44,920 nt of DNA. Origin: an uncultured Oscillospiraceae bacterium (lineage in GTDB: Bacteria > Bacillota > Clostridia > Oscillospirales > Ruminococcaceae). Where the stretch lies: NCBI GenBank assembly GCA_949291395.1, contig CASEVW010000185.1, forward strand, positions 1-44,920, read 5' to 3'. A program made the translations under genes and the position numbers. Below the pieces are notes generated by a model, which was not told where the DNA came from, made no database searches, and saw nothing but the letters and a program-made list of their open reading frames with translations. Positions 7,815 through 16,499 of the stretch are shown here, one piece after another; the first letter of the stretch is position 1; the number at the start of each line of letters is the position of its first letter.

Positions 7815-8945
7815 TTATTTTTTGAGGCACGCCACCACCAGAGCCACCGCCGCCACACCCAAAAGGCCCATGACCCACAAAAGGATCTGGGGGTTATGGC
7901 GCAGGGTGCGCATCAGGGAGCTTTCATAGCCGCCCTGTTCTTCTGGCGTTTCGGTACTGCCGGCCCCGTCGCCGCTTTCCGCCGCCGGGCTGCCAGTCGC
8001 TTCCGGCGGGGTGGGCTCTTCGGCTTGTTCCGTGACCTGGACGCCGCCCACCATCTCGGCCAGACGGTCCGCCATCAGGCTGCAGGCTGCGTTCAGCGGC
8101 TGCCGCATGGACTCCACGATCGCCCCGTTTTTCTCCTCGTCCAGGGTGTAATACTCCTTCGTCATCAAAAACAGCTGCACGCCGGAGTCCTTCGCAAAGG
8201 TGTCCTTCACCAGCTGGCGGAAGGTCTCGGTATCCCCAGTGTCCACCGGGCCGAACTGATGCAGCACGAACTGGTAGGCCCGGCTTTCCGCCGTGACCGT
8301 TTGATAATAGCTTTGGATGGCCTCGCTCAGGTCCTCCCCCGCCGAAAGACCGCTGCCGATGTTTACGCCGTCCAGGTCCGCCAGCCAGTCGCTTTGGGGC
8401 AGCAGGCTGGCGTTCTCATTTTCGCTGGCAAAGTAGGGTTCCAGCTGCTGGATGCAGGCGGCTTCATCCCCGCCGCTGCCCTTGATGCTCTCCGCCAGCT
8501 GCACCAGGTCTCCGCCCCAGGTGCAGATCACCGGCACCCGCTTGTAGGTGGCCCCGATGCCCGCCACCAAGTGTACAAAATCCACCGGTTGGCCGGTCTG
8601 GCTCACGGTCACATTCTCCATTGTCTGTAATCCGGCCAGTTCCGGCGCATTCTGCTGCACATGAGCGGTAAAGTTCCCATCTGCTGCTCCCAGGATCATA
8701 TCCCAGGTAAAATCGCTGTACCGCTGGGCACGGATGTAATTGATGGTGAGCACCAGCGGGTCGCTGCCCGCGCTGTTTTGTTCGGCATACTGTTCTGCCA
8801 GCATTTGAAGTTGGCTCACCTGCCGCAATACGCTGTCCAGCGTTTGCCCTTCCGCCCCATGAGCGGTAAGGGCAGGCGCACCGCAGCAGACCAGCAGCAA
8901 AGCAGCGCAGCAGGCGGCGGCTTTTCGCAGCCAATGTTTCACCAT
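7815..8945 (-). CDS. Secreted, C-terminally membrane-anchored protein of unknown function
   Basis: 376 residues. There is a positively charged start and a hydrophobic signal peptide ending near HGAEG (about residue 31). The extracytoplasmic domain is about 270 residues, followed by a Pro/Glu/Thr/Ser/Gly-rich linker (about residues 300-345). A C-terminal membrane segment ends in a short Lys tail, with no LPxTG sorting motif. The gene is monocistronic: AAGGAGG 5 nt before the ATG, its own terminator downstream and a TATAAT upstream. I do not recognise the family. The layout suggests a surface protein held by its C-terminal helix. Confidence 0.65.
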   Translation of the reverse strand: MVKHWLRKAAACCAALLLVCCGAPALTAHGAEGQTLDSVLRQVSQLQMLAEQYAEQNSAGSDPLVLTINYIRAQRYSDFTWDMILGAADGNFTAHVQQNAPELAGLQTMENVTVSQTGQPVDFVHLVAGIGATYKRVPVICTWGGDLVQLAESIKGSGGDEAACIQQLEPYFASENENASLLPQSDWLADLDGVNIGSGLSAGEDLSEAIQSYYQTVTAESRAYQFVLHQFGPVDTGDTETFRQLVKDTFAKDSGVQLFLMTKEYYTLDEEKNGAIVESMRQPLNAACSLMADRLAEMVGGVQVTEQAEEPTPPEATGSPAAESGDGAGSTETPEEQGGYESSLMRTLRHNPQILLWVMGLLGVAAVALVVACLKK

Positions 8946-8985
8946 GTCGGCCTCCTTGTGTCGTTGTTGGTATCATTGCGCATCT

Positions 8986-9014
8986 ATTATACCAACAACC
9001 CCGCTCCAAAGCCA
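8986..9014 (-). promoter_or_regulatory. Possible promoter of the surface-protein gene
   Basis: A consensus TATAAT is present on the minus strand (8991-8986), 41 bp before the start codon. At 17 bp spacing the -35 region (TGGCTT) is poor, so the -10 box carries the call. Confidence 0.45.
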
Positions 9015-9026
9015 TGAAAAATTTGC

Positions 9027-9062
9027 AAAAAAGCGCCGTCGCTGTCATCAAACAGCGGCGGC
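9027..9062 (-). terminator. Rho-independent terminator after the transaldolase gene
   Basis: On the minus strand GCCGCCGCTGT (9062-9052) pairs with ACAGCGACGGC (9045-9035, one mismatch), followed by GC and six T (9032-9027). It ends the long minus-strand operon that starts near 22655. Confidence 0.8.
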
Positions 9063-9076
9063 AGCATATTGCAGAC

Positions 9077-9733
9077 TTACTCGCCAAATACGGCGATATA
9101 ATCTTTTTTAAATTTTTCGATGCCCTGATCGGTCAGGGGGTGTTTTGTCATCTGCTCGATCACCTTGTAGGGCACGGTGGCGATGTCCGCCCCGGCCAGG
9201 GCGCAGTCGGTCACATGGATGGGATTGCGCACGCTGGCGGCGATGATCTGGCAGTGGATGTCCTCGTAGTTGTCGAAGATCTGGCAGATGGCGGCGATCA
9301 GATCAATGCCGGGCTGGCTGATGTCATCCAGACGCCCCAGGAACGGGGACACATAGGTGGCGCCGGCACGGGCAGCCAGCAGCGCCTGGTTCGCGGTAAA
9401 GATCAGGGTGCAGTTGGTCTTGATGCCCTCCGCGCTCAAGGTTTTGATGGCTTTCAGGCCCTCGCAGGTCATGGGGATCTTCACCACCATGTTGGGGTGC
9501 AGGGCAGCGATGGCCCGGCCCTCCTGGATCATGCCTTCGGCATTCTCGGTGGTGGCCTTCACCTCGCCGGAGATGGGGCCGTCCACAATGGTGGCGATCT
9601 CTTTCAGGGTCTCCTGATAGTCCCGGCCCTCTTTGGCGATCAGGCTGGGGTTGGTGGTCACGCCGGCGATCACGCCCATTTCGTTGGCTTTGCGGATCTC
9701 GTCCACATTAGCGGTATCAATAAAAAATTTCAT
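9077..9733 (-). CDS. tal: Transaldolase, small (MipB/TalC-like) type
   Basis: 218 residues, the short single-barrel class shared by fructose-6-phosphate aldolase and small transaldolases. Asp6 (FIDTA), TTNPS (26-30) and the Schiff-base lysine K85 in VVKIPMT are all present. It transfers dihydroxyacetone units between sugar phosphates in the non-oxidative pentose phosphate pathway. The start at 9733 is chosen over an upstream ATG at 9805 because AAGGAG lies 8 nt before it and the protein aligns from this Met. It is the last gene of the nucleoside/pentose operon and may also have its own promoter. Confidence 0.92.
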   Translation of the reverse strand: MKFFIDTANVDEIRKANEMGVIAGVTTNPSLIAKEGRDYQETLKEIATIVDGPISGEVKATTENAEGMIQEGRAIAALHPNMVVKIPMTCEGLKAIKTLSAEGIKTNCTLIFTANQALLAARAGATYVSPFLGRLDDISQPGIDLIAAICQIFDNYEDIHCQIIAASVRNPIHVTDCALAGADIATVPYKVIEQMTKHPLTDQGIEKFKKDYIAVFGE

Positions 9734-9790
9734 GCTACAAATCTCCTTCCTGCAACATGTTTCCGGCTGCAAATTCGGTGCGTTTTTCTT

Positions 9791-9832
9791 ATTATAACAC
9801 ATCATCCCGCAGGCTTGCAGCGTGGGCGCTGC
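9791..9832 (-). promoter_or_regulatory. Hairpin and possible internal promoter before transaldolase
   Basis: GCAGCG (9817-9822) pairs with CGCTGC (9827-9832), directly after the fucose-isomerase-like gene. A consensus TATAAT follows on the minus strand (9796-9791). The -35 region overlaps the hairpin and is weak (TGCAAG at 17 bp). Transaldolase may be transcribed separately. Confidence 0.45.
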
Positions 9833-9835
9833 CCT

Positions 9836-11032
9836 TTATCTCTGTTTGAAAAACTCGTGCACCACATCCGCCCAGTGGCCCCGGCAGATCATATGGTGAT
9901 TGGAGATGGGCGCGCTGACAAAATAATCCGTTCCTTCCGGCAGGCGAATGTGCAGCTGGGTTCGGCACATATCCGGGCGGCGCAGGCTGGCCACCAGCTC
10001 GGCATCCTGCACATAATAGCGCTCCATGGTTTCGTCGCATTTGAAAATGGTGATGGGCCCGGCCGCCATTTCGCCGGAAAGCGCCACGCCCAGGCCCGAT
10101 TCAAAATGCGTGGTCAGCTGATAGGAATCGGGCATATTCACCGGCAGGGTGCAGTGCGCAAAGATCATCTCGCTGGTATGGCGGTCCAGCTGGCTGGGAT
10201 TGGCCATGAACACCGGCTGGCCGGTGAGCTGATACAGCACAGCCATGGCCAGCATGCTGCGGGTATCGCCCTCGCAGGCCGCCGGGATGCCTTCCGCATT
10301 CAGGATGGCCAGTGCCAGGCAGCCCGTGGTGCCAATGCTGCCCAGCAGATCAAAGCAGCGCAGCGTCATGGCCTGCAGGCCGTATTTCTGGACCAACCGC
10401 TTGGCCGCTCCATACACGTTCAGCGCTTTTTCCATCTCTTCCGCATCGTATCCGGTCTGTTTCAGCGCCCGGGTGTAGGCGTTTTCTTCATAGCCGCCCT
10501 TATGGTATTCGTCGATCAGCTCCTGCACTTCCAGCGTGAGCAGATCCGCACCAAAGCGGTTTTTCAGCATTGCATGGTCGGCCCGGCTGGCCACCAGCGT
10601 GATGGCCTCGCCAATGGCGCCCATGCGCATGCCGGCAATGTTCTGGCGGGCTTTGGCCGCCCGCAGCAGCACCTGCAGCCGCCGGGCGTTTTCCTCCACC
10701 GTGCCGTGCAGGATCTCGCCCTGCTCGCCATTCCGCTGCAGATACGCCAGGATCTCCATCGAAGCCGCCAGCGAGTTCCAGGCAGGCACGGTCAGCAAGA
10801 TATACGGCCCGTTCACACAGCGGCATACCCGGCTGAAGGGCTCCGCTGTTCCGCCGGAACCAATAAAGAACACGTGGATCTGCTGCTGACGGAACGTTTC
10901 TTCGTCCGCCGCAAACACCTCCATCCCCATCGCTTTGCCCAACTGAGCAAGATAATCCGCACAGTACTCCGGAATGTGGGGATCATTACAGTTGGTGGGG
11001 CCTAAGATTTGACAAACACCAAGTTTTTCCAT
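9836..11032 (-). CDS. L-fucose/D-arabinose isomerase-like protein
   Basis: 398 residues. Alternating beta/alpha N-terminal and central domains are followed by a C-terminal region (CEGDTRSMLAM, then GHWADVVHEFF at the end) typical of the FucI/AraA isomerase superfamily, where Glu/Asp/His residues bind the metal. The usual FucI length is close to 590 residues, so this is a shortened, family-level match as in the fucose-isomerase-like group found in sugar operons. The start at 11032 is set by AAAGGA 10 nt upstream. In an operon for ribose from nucleosides it may interconvert a free pentose and its ketose, but that is inference. Confidence 0.65.
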   Translation of the reverse strand: MEKLGVCQILGPTNCNDPHIPEYCADYLAQLGKAMGMEVFAADEETFRQQQIHVFFIGSGGTAEPFSRVCRCVNGPYILLTVPAWNSLAASMEILAYLQRNGEQGEILHGTVEENARRLQVLLRAAKARQNIAGMRMGAIGEAITLVASRADHAMLKNRFGADLLTLEVQELIDEYHKGGYEENAYTRALKQTGYDAEEMEKALNVYGAAKRLVQKYGLQAMTLRCFDLLGSIGTTGCLALAILNAEGIPAACEGDTRSMLAMAVLYQLTGQPVFMANPSQLDRHTSEMIFAHCTLPVNMPDSYQLTTHFESGLGVALSGEMAAGPITIFKCDETMERYYVQDAELVASLRRPDMCRTQLHIRLPEGTDYFVSAPISNHHMICRGHWADVVHEFFKQR

Positions 11033-11123
11033 ATCGTTTTCCTTTCCTGGCACAACCTGCGGCGTTGGATGCCGTCGCGGTCCGCCTGCCTTTTTTGATC
11101 GCAACCAATCGGTGCGCCTGCTT

Positions 11124-12071
11124 TTATTTGCGCTTCAGCACACGACGCACCGCTTCGGCAATGTTCGCAGCCCGCAGGCCAAAGGAGTCCATCAGGACCC
11201 CACCCGGGCCGGAATAGCCATACACATCCTGAACGCCCACCTTTTCCATGGGCACCGGGCAGCTGCGCAGCAGAACGTCGCCCACCGCATCGCCCAAACC
11301 GCCGATGACGCTGTGTTCCTCCGCTGTAACGATGGCGCCGGTCTCCTGCGCCGCCTTGCATACCGCCTCTTCGTCAATGGGTTTGATGGTGTGCATGTTG
11401 ATCACACGCACGCTCACGCCCTCGCCTTCCAGCAGCTTGGCTGCTTCCAGCGCCTCGTAGACCTCGGCCCCCATTGCAATGATGGTGGCGTCGGTGCCGC
11501 CCCGCTTTTGGATGCTCTTGCCCCAAACGAAGGCATAATCGTCATTGTGGTTGACGCTCTCCACCGGGAGGCGCCCCAATCTTAAATAGACCGGGCCTTC
11601 ATAGTCCAGCATGGCCTTCACCGCCGCCATCGTCTCGTAATGATCCGACGGGCAGATCACCGTCATGCCCGGAATGCTGCGCATGGTAGCACAGTCCTCG
11701 TTGCACTGGTGGGTCGCGCCGTCCTCGCCCACGCTGATGCCTGCGTGGGTGCCAACGATCTTCACATTCAGATGGGGATACCCCACCGAGTTGCGCACCT
11801 GTTCCATCGCCCGCTCGGCGCTGAACATCGCAAAGGTGGCCGCCACGGGGATCTTTCCGCAGGCCGCCAGGCCCGCCGCAACGCCGATCATGTTGCCCTC
11901 GGCAATGCCGCAGTCCACAAAACGTTCGGGGCACTCCGCCTTAAACAGATCGGTGCGGGTGGCTTTTGCCAGGTCTGCGTCCAGCACCACCAGCTGCGGA
12001 TATTCCTTTGCAGCCTGTGCCAGCGCCATGCCAAAGCTTTCCCGTGTCGCTTTTTTGATTTTTTCAGCCAT
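11124..12071 (-). CDS. Transketolase, C-terminal subunit
   Basis: 315 residues, covering the pyrimidine-binding and C-terminal domains of transketolase. GIAEGNM (55-61) carries the catalytic glutamate (E58) that activates the thiamine ring, and the phosphate/acceptor-site region SVGEDGATHQ is present. It pairs with the upstream gene to form a split transketolase. GGAGGTGG precedes the ATG and the reading frame overlaps the N-terminal subunit gene by 8 bp, so the two are translated together. Confidence 0.93.
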   Translation of the reverse strand: MAEKIKKATRESFGMALAQAAKEYPQLVVLDADLAKATRTDLFKAECPERFVDCGIAEGNMIGVAAGLAACGKIPVAATFAMFSAERAMEQVRNSVGYPHLNVKIVGTHAGISVGEDGATHQCNEDCATMRSIPGMTVICPSDHYETMAAVKAMLDYEGPVYLRLGRLPVESVNHNDDYAFVWGKSIQKRGGTDATIIAMGAEVYEALEAAKLLEGEGVSVRVINMHTIKPIDEEAVCKAAQETGAIVTAEEHSVIGGLGDAVGDVLLRSCPVPMEKVGVQDVYGYSGPGGVLMDSFGLRAANIAEAVRRVLKRK

Positions 12072-12915
12072 CGTTCTCCACCTCCAACATTGCAGCCCGC
12101 AGTTCGGACATGGCCTGCTGATATTGCTCGTCGTTGGGTGCGGCGCCGTGCCAGCCCACCTGGTTTTCCATGTAACTGACGCCCTTGCCCTTTACGGTCT
12201 TGGCCAACAGGACCGCCGGCTGACCCTTGTGGGCCCGCGCCTCGTCAAAGGCTTTTTCCAGCTGTTCCAGATCGTTGCCGTCGGCCACCGGGATCACATG
12301 GAACCCGAAGCCCTCAAACTTTTTATCCAAAGGCTCGATCCCGCCCACGGCTTCCACCGGGCCGTCGATCTGCAGGCCGTTGCAGTCCACGATCCAGCAT
12401 AGGTTATCCAGCTTTTTGTGGGCAGCAAACATGGCCGCCTCCCACACCTGGCCCTCTTCCAGCTCGCCATCGCCCAGCAGCACGTAGGTGCGGTAGTCAT
12501 CGCCAAACAGTTTGGCGGAAAGCGCCATGCCGCATGCGGCGCTGACGCCCTGCCCCAGGCTGCCGGTGGTCATGTCCACACCGGGGATCTTTTTCATGTC
12601 CGGATGGCCTTGCAAGATCGAGCCAGGGGCGCGGAAGCTGCCCAGCAGCTCCGGCGAGAAGAACCCGCGGGCACTGAGCGCGGCATAATAGCCAGGGCTG
12701 CTGTGCCCCTTTGACAGCACAAACCGGTCACGGCCTGGGGCTTTCGGCTGGCTGGGATCGATCCGCAGCTCCTTTTGATACAGCCAAGTGAAGATCTCGG
12801 CGCTGGACAGCGCGCCGCCGGGATGGCCGGAACTTGCCGCGTGCACCTGGGTCACCACGTCCATCCGCAACTGACAGGCCGCCTTTTTCAGGCGTTTCAA
12901 TTCCTGCTTTTCCAT
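12064..12915 (-). CDS. Transketolase, N-terminal (TPP-binding) subunit
   Basis: 283 residues, the diphosphate-binding half of transketolase. SSGHPGG (28-34) is the conserved substrate/cofactor loop, and GDGELEEGQVWE followed by VDCNGLQIDG is the thiamine diphosphate/metal motif (GDG...N). It moves two-carbon units between pentose and other sugar phosphates together with the 12071-11124 product. Only 12 bp separate it from rpiB upstream. Confidence 0.93.
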   Translation of the reverse strand: MEKQELKRLKKAACQLRMDVVTQVHAASSGHPGGALSSAEIFTWLYQKELRIDPSQPKAPGRDRFVLSKGHSSPGYYAALSARGFFSPELLGSFRAPGSILQGHPDMKKIPGVDMTTGSLGQGVSAACGMALSAKLFGDDYRTYVLLGDGELEEGQVWEAAMFAAHKKLDNLCWIVDCNGLQIDGPVEAVGGIEPLDKKFEGFGFHVIPVADGNDLEQLEKAFDEARAHKGQPAVLLAKTVKGKGVSYMENQVGWHGAAPNDEQYQQAMSELRAAMLEVENDG

Positions 12916-12927
12916 CTGTTACCCTCC

Positions 12928-13362
12928 TCACTGGATCTCGTCGATCATGTTGACGCGCGGCTCATGGATGCCGTGCTGAAACTCTGCCTGCATGTAGGCC
13001 TGTACCATGGCCCAGGCATGCTCGATGCCGACCGTGCGGCCGCCAAAGGCGATGACGTTGGCATCGTTGTGTTCTTTGGCCATGCGGGCGCTGTAACAGT
13101 CGGTGCACAGTGCGGCCCGGATGCCCCGGATCTTGTTTGCGGCAATGGAGATGCCAATACCAGTGCCGCAGCACAGCAAGCCGAAATCGTACCCTTCCGC
13201 CAGCAGCACCTTGCCCAGGTCCACCGCGATCTTGGGGTAATCCACCATCGTCTTGTCGTGGCAGCCCACGTCAAACACGGTATGGCCTTGCTCCTCCAGC
13301 CGCTTTTTCAGCTCTTCTTTCAGCTCAAAGCCGCCGTGGTCGCTTCCTACTACGATATTCAT
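12928..13362 (-). CDS. rpiB: Ribose-5-phosphate isomerase B
   Basis: 144 residues, the normal RpiB/LacAB length. SDHGGFELK (7-15) and the active-site cysteine C65 within CCGTGIGISIAANK are diagnostic. It interconverts ribose 5-phosphate and ribulose 5-phosphate. Its ATG overlaps the stop of the epimerase gene by 4 bp (ATGA), with AAAGGAAGG as ribosome binding site inside that gene. Confidence 0.95.
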   Translation of the reverse strand: MNIVVGSDHGGFELKEELKKRLEEQGHTVFDVGCHDKTMVDYPKIAVDLGKVLLAEGYDFGLLCCGTGIGISIAANKIRGIRAALCTDCYSARMAKEHNDANVIAFGGRTVGIEHAWAMVQAYMQAEFQHGIHEPRVNMIDEIQ

Positions 13363-14054
13363 TGTGCCTTCCTTTCTGCCGTTGGCTCCGTGCTCTCCAA
13401 ACGCTGGACAAAGCGCCGGGCCGAAGCCTCTATCCCATCCGGCTGGCCGAAGCAGACAAACGCGCCGCCCACCAAGATGTCCGCCCCGAGGGCGGCGCAG
13501 CGGGGGCCGTTTTCAAAGTCGATGCCGCCGTCCACCAGGATGCGGAACGAAAGCTGCCGCTGCTTGCGCAGCCGGTCCAATTCCGCCAAGCGGCGGTAGG
13601 TCTGTTCAAAAAAGCGTTGGCCGGAAAATCCCGGCTCCACACCCATCAGCAGCACATAGTCCACCTGGTCGATGACCTCGTCCAGCAGGCTCACCGGCTG
13701 AGAGGGATTCAGTACGACGCCGGCCTGAATGCCCAGTGCCTGGATCTTTTTTACCATGCGCAGAGCAAACGGGGTGGCGTCCAGATGAAAGGACGCCATC
13801 TCCGGATGCACCCGCTCCAGTTCTCCCAGCCAATCAAAGGGTCTGTCAGCCATCAGGTGGATGTCCATGGGGATGTCCGGGCGGTAACGCTTGATGGCTG
13901 CCGCCTGATCGAAGCTCAGGCACAAATTGGGCACATAGTGTCCATCCATCACATCCACGTGCAGCATCCGCGCCCCGCCGGCCACCACGTCATCGATCTC
14001 ACGAGCAAGATGCAGCGGGTCTGCACAAGCAAGCGTCGGGTTCAGGATCGTCAT
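13359..14054 (-). CDS. rpe: Ribulose-phosphate 3-epimerase
   Basis: 231 residues from the chosen ATG. The TIM barrel carries HVDVMDGHYVPN (metal-binding His/Asp), HLMADRP, VEPGFSGQRF and DGGI, all Rpe hallmarks. It converts ribulose 5-phosphate to xylulose 5-phosphate. A GTG at 14063 would give three more residues but lies directly on the GGGAGG sequence; the ATG at 14054 has this site 8-9 nt upstream and is preferred. It is coupled to the nucleoside hydrolase gene, whose stop is at 14060. Confidence 0.93.
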   Translation of the reverse strand: MTILNPTLACADPLHLAREIDDVVAGGARMLHVDVMDGHYVPNLCLSFDQAAAIKRYRPDIPMDIHLMADRPFDWLGELERVHPEMASFHLDATPFALRMVKKIQALGIQAGVVLNPSQPVSLLDEVIDQVDYVLLMGVEPGFSGQRFFEQTYRRLAELDRLRKQRQLSFRILVDGGIDFENGPRCAALGADILVGGAFVCFGQPDGIEASARRFVQRLESTEPTAERKAQ

Positions 14055-14059
14055 GCCGG

Positions 14060-15031
14060 TCACCTCCCGCTTTCTTGATAGCGGGCCAGCACCTGCAAAA
14101 AGTATTCCACGTATTTTTCCCGGTCCACCTTCTTGAGGAACAGGACAGTCTTATCCTCGAGAGGCTTGCGCAGATTGTCTTCAAAGTCCACCAGGGTGAA
14201 GCCGGTGGTCAGTTCGCCCTTGGTCTCCACGTCCGCAAAGTAGTGCTCGCCCTCAAACAGCTCAGGATGGGTCACGTACATCACGGTGCACAGATCGTGG
14301 ATGTCGACGCCCTTCTTCTGGCCGTCCACGGTATTTTCCGCCTTGGTGCTCTCCAGATAAAAACCGGTCACCTTATCCACCATATCCGCCACCGGATTGT
14401 GGAGCGCCCGGACCTTGTCCAGATCCTCATAGGTCAAAAAGCTGCCGCGGGTGCAGTCCAGGCTGCACATGACAAAGGGCACCTTTGTGGCGATCACGTA
14501 CTTGGCAGCCTCAGGGTCCGCCAGCACGTTGAAGGTGGCCACCGGGGTGGGGTTCCCCGTGCGCAGCGACCCGCCCATGAAAACGATCCGCTGGATCTTT
14601 TCCCTTGCGTCCGGGTGCTGCTGCAGCAGCAGGGCAATGTTGGTCAGCGGGGCCAGCGCGATGATGGTCACCGGCTCCGGCTGCGCCTGCAGCATGTTAT
14701 ACAAAAACTCATGGGCAGGCTGGGGTTCGGGCTGTTTGCTGGTCTTTTCGGCAAATTCGTAGCCGCCCAGGCCGTTGCTGCCGTGGATGTAAGCGGCATC
14801 CCACAGTTCCCGTTCCAGCGGCTTGGCCGCCCCTTTTGCCAGCGGCAGCTCGTTGCGCCCCATCAGATTCAGGGCATTCAGCGTGTTATAGGTGGTGATG
14901 TCCACCGGCAGGTTTCCGCACACCGTGGTCACCCCCAGCACATCCAGCCGCTCGGTCTTTAACGCATAGGCCAGCGCCACAATGTCATCAATGCCGGTGT
15001 CACAGTCGATCAGGACCTTGATCTTTTCCAT
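14060..15031 (-). CDS. Nucleoside hydrolase (IunH family)
   Basis: 323 residues. DCDTGIDD at 9-16 is the calcium-binding signature that activates water for N-glycosidic cleavage. TVCGN and a central FMGGSL stretch also fit the family. It splits ribonucleosides into base plus free ribose in the cytosol. AAAGGAG lies 6 nt before the ATG. Lying just downstream of cytidine deaminase and the BMP importer, it makes the role of this operon as nucleoside salvage for carbon very likely. The precise base preference cannot be read. Confidence 0.92.
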   Translation of the reverse strand: MEKIKVLIDCDTGIDDIVALAYALKTERLDVLGVTTVCGNLPVDITTYNTLNALNLMGRNELPLAKGAAKPLERELWDAAYIHGSNGLGGYEFAEKTSKQPEPQPAHEFLYNMLQAQPEPVTIIALAPLTNIALLLQQHPDAREKIQRIVFMGGSLRTGNPTPVATFNVLADPEAAKYVIATKVPFVMCSLDCTRGSFLTYEDLDKVRALHNPVADMVDKVTGFYLESTKAENTVDGQKKGVDIHDLCTVMYVTHPELFEGEHYFADVETKGELTTGFTLVDFEDNLRKPLEDKTVLFLKKVDREKYVEYFLQVLARYQESGR

Positions 15032-15064
15032 ACTATCTCCTTTCCATGGCCGCTTTGGGCCAGC

Positions 15065-15496
15065 TTAGGTATCCGTTCGGGACCAGGCAAACGGCAGCAG
15101 CTCGTCCAGCCGATGTGCCTGGATGTCGTCCGGTGTTTTTACACAATATACCATCATATCCGGCGGGCAGAACTGGCTCAGCACCTGCCGGCAGATGCCG
15201 CAGGGCGTGCAGTGGACCTGAGGGGGCTGGTTTTCCTCCCCGCCGCAAACAGCCAGCGCCGCAAACCGATCGCAGCCTTCGCTGACCGCCTTGAACAGGG
15301 CCACCCGCTCGGCACAGATGCTGGGTGTTTGGCCGTAGCACTCAATGTTGCCCGCCAAAAACACCCGACCGTCCTGCGCCAGCAAAGCAGCGCCCACCGT
15401 GTATCCGGAAATAGGCGCCCGGGCGCGGGTCTCTCTTGCCTGCAAGGCGGCTTTGGCCAGGTCCTGGATCTGCCGGGCCGAAACATTTCGCTCCAT
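15065..15496 (-). CDS. cdd: Cytidine deaminase
   Basis: 143 residues, the usual tetrameric class length. ICAERVAL carries the zinc Cys and catalytic Glu of this class, and PCGICRQVL supplies the other two zinc cysteines. It deaminates cytidine and deoxycytidine to uridine/deoxyuridine, feeding the nucleoside hydrolase. AAAGGAG precedes the ATG at 15496. Co-directional, 70 bp after the permease gene. Confidence 0.95.
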   Translation of the reverse strand: MERNVSARQIQDLAKAALQARETRARAPISGYTVGAALLAQDGRVFLAGNIECYGQTPSICAERVALFKAVSEGCDRFAALAVCGGEENQPPQVHCTPCGICRQVLSQFCPPDMMVYCVKTPDDIQAHRLDELLPFAWSRTDT

Positions 15497-15527
15497 GATA
15501 CGCTCCTTTTTTCTTTGTCATACACCT

Positions 15528-15552
15528 GCGCCCGGACGATTCGTCCGGGCGC
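15528..15552 (-). promoter_or_regulatory. Strong intercistronic hairpin between permease and cdd
   Basis: GCGCCCGGACG (15528-15538) and CGTCCGGGCGC (15542-15552) form a perfect 11-bp stem with a 3-nt loop. No T-run follows on the transcribed strand, so it is more likely a 3'-end stabiliser for the transporter mRNA than a terminator. Confidence 0.6.
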
Positions 15553-15566
15553 TGGGGATCAGTCAG

Positions 15567-16499
15567 TTAACGCTGCTGTACAAATTTGGTGTAGGGCTGG
15601 CCGCCGGAAGCGATGCCAACATTTTCCTTGCTGGCGCTCAGAGCCAGCACGATCACGGTGGCCACGTAGGGGATCATCTGGATGAATTCCGCAGGCACCG
15701 GATTGTTGGGGATGGTCTGCAGGTAAAGCTGCAGTGCGCTGAAGAAGCCGAAGAACATGGCGGAGCCAAACACGCCCCAGGTGTTCCAGCGGCCCATGGT
15801 AACAGCGCCCAGAGCCAGGTAGCCGCGGCCGGCGACCATGTCTTCCTGGAACATGTTCATGCCGCCGATGGACAGCATGGCGCCGCCCAGGCCGCCCATC
15901 ACGCCGGAAAAGATCACGCTGAAATAGCGGATGCGGTGCACCGACAGGCCGGCGGTCTCCGCTGCTTTGGGGTTTTCGCCCACAGTCATGATGCGCAGGC
16001 CCAGGCGGGTGTGCTTGAACAGGTACCAGACCACGAACAGCATGATGAACAGAATGTACACAAAGGGAGACTGCTGCGCCAGGAACGGGCCGATCACAGG
16101 GATGTTCTCCAGCGGGGTGGTGGTAGGCAGATAGGGCACCTGGGGGCTGTTGCCCTGCTGGTTGAACAAGGCTTTCAGGCCCACGCCGGAGATACCGGTG
16201 GACAGCAGGACCAGCGCCATGGAGCTGACCGCCTGGGTGCCGCCCCAGGTGATGCACACCAGCGAGTGGATGGCGGAGATCGCAATGCCGATAATGATGG
16301 CAAAGAGGATGCCCATCCAGGCGTTCTGGAACAGATAGCTGCCCACGGCCGCACCAAAGGCGGACGCGGTCATAATGCCTTCCAGACCGATGTTGTTCAC
16401 ACCGCTGCGCTCACTGGTCATGCCGCCCAATGCGGTAAAGGCAATGGGAGTGCCCATGCGCAGAGTGGCCGAAAGCAGATAGCTGATGGCATTAATCAT
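15567..16499 (-). CDS. Nucleoside ABC transporter permease 2 (BMP-type)
   Basis: 310 residues with about 8-9 membrane helices and the conserved start typical of the second BMP-system permease (GGMTSERSGVNNIGLEG). This EAA-like loop is shared with YufQ/NupC-type permeases. It forms the channel with the 16492-17577 product and is energised by the double ATPase. GGGAGGG precedes the ATG, which overlaps the upstream permease gene by 8 bp. Confidence 0.9.
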   Translation of the reverse strand: MINAISYLLSATLRMGTPIAFTALGGMTSERSGVNNIGLEGIMTASAFGAAVGSYLFQNAWMGILFAIIIGIAISAIHSLVCITWGGTQAVSSMALVLLSTGISGVGLKALFNQQGNSPQVPYLPTTTPLENIPVIGPFLAQQSPFVYILFIMLFVVWYLFKHTRLGLRIMTVGENPKAAETAGLSVHRIRYFSVIFSGVMGGLGGAMLSIGGMNMFQEDMVAGRGYLALGAVTMGRWNTWGVFGSAMFFGFFSALQLYLQTIPNNPVPAEFIQMIPYVATVIVLALSASKENVGIASGGQPYTKFVQQR

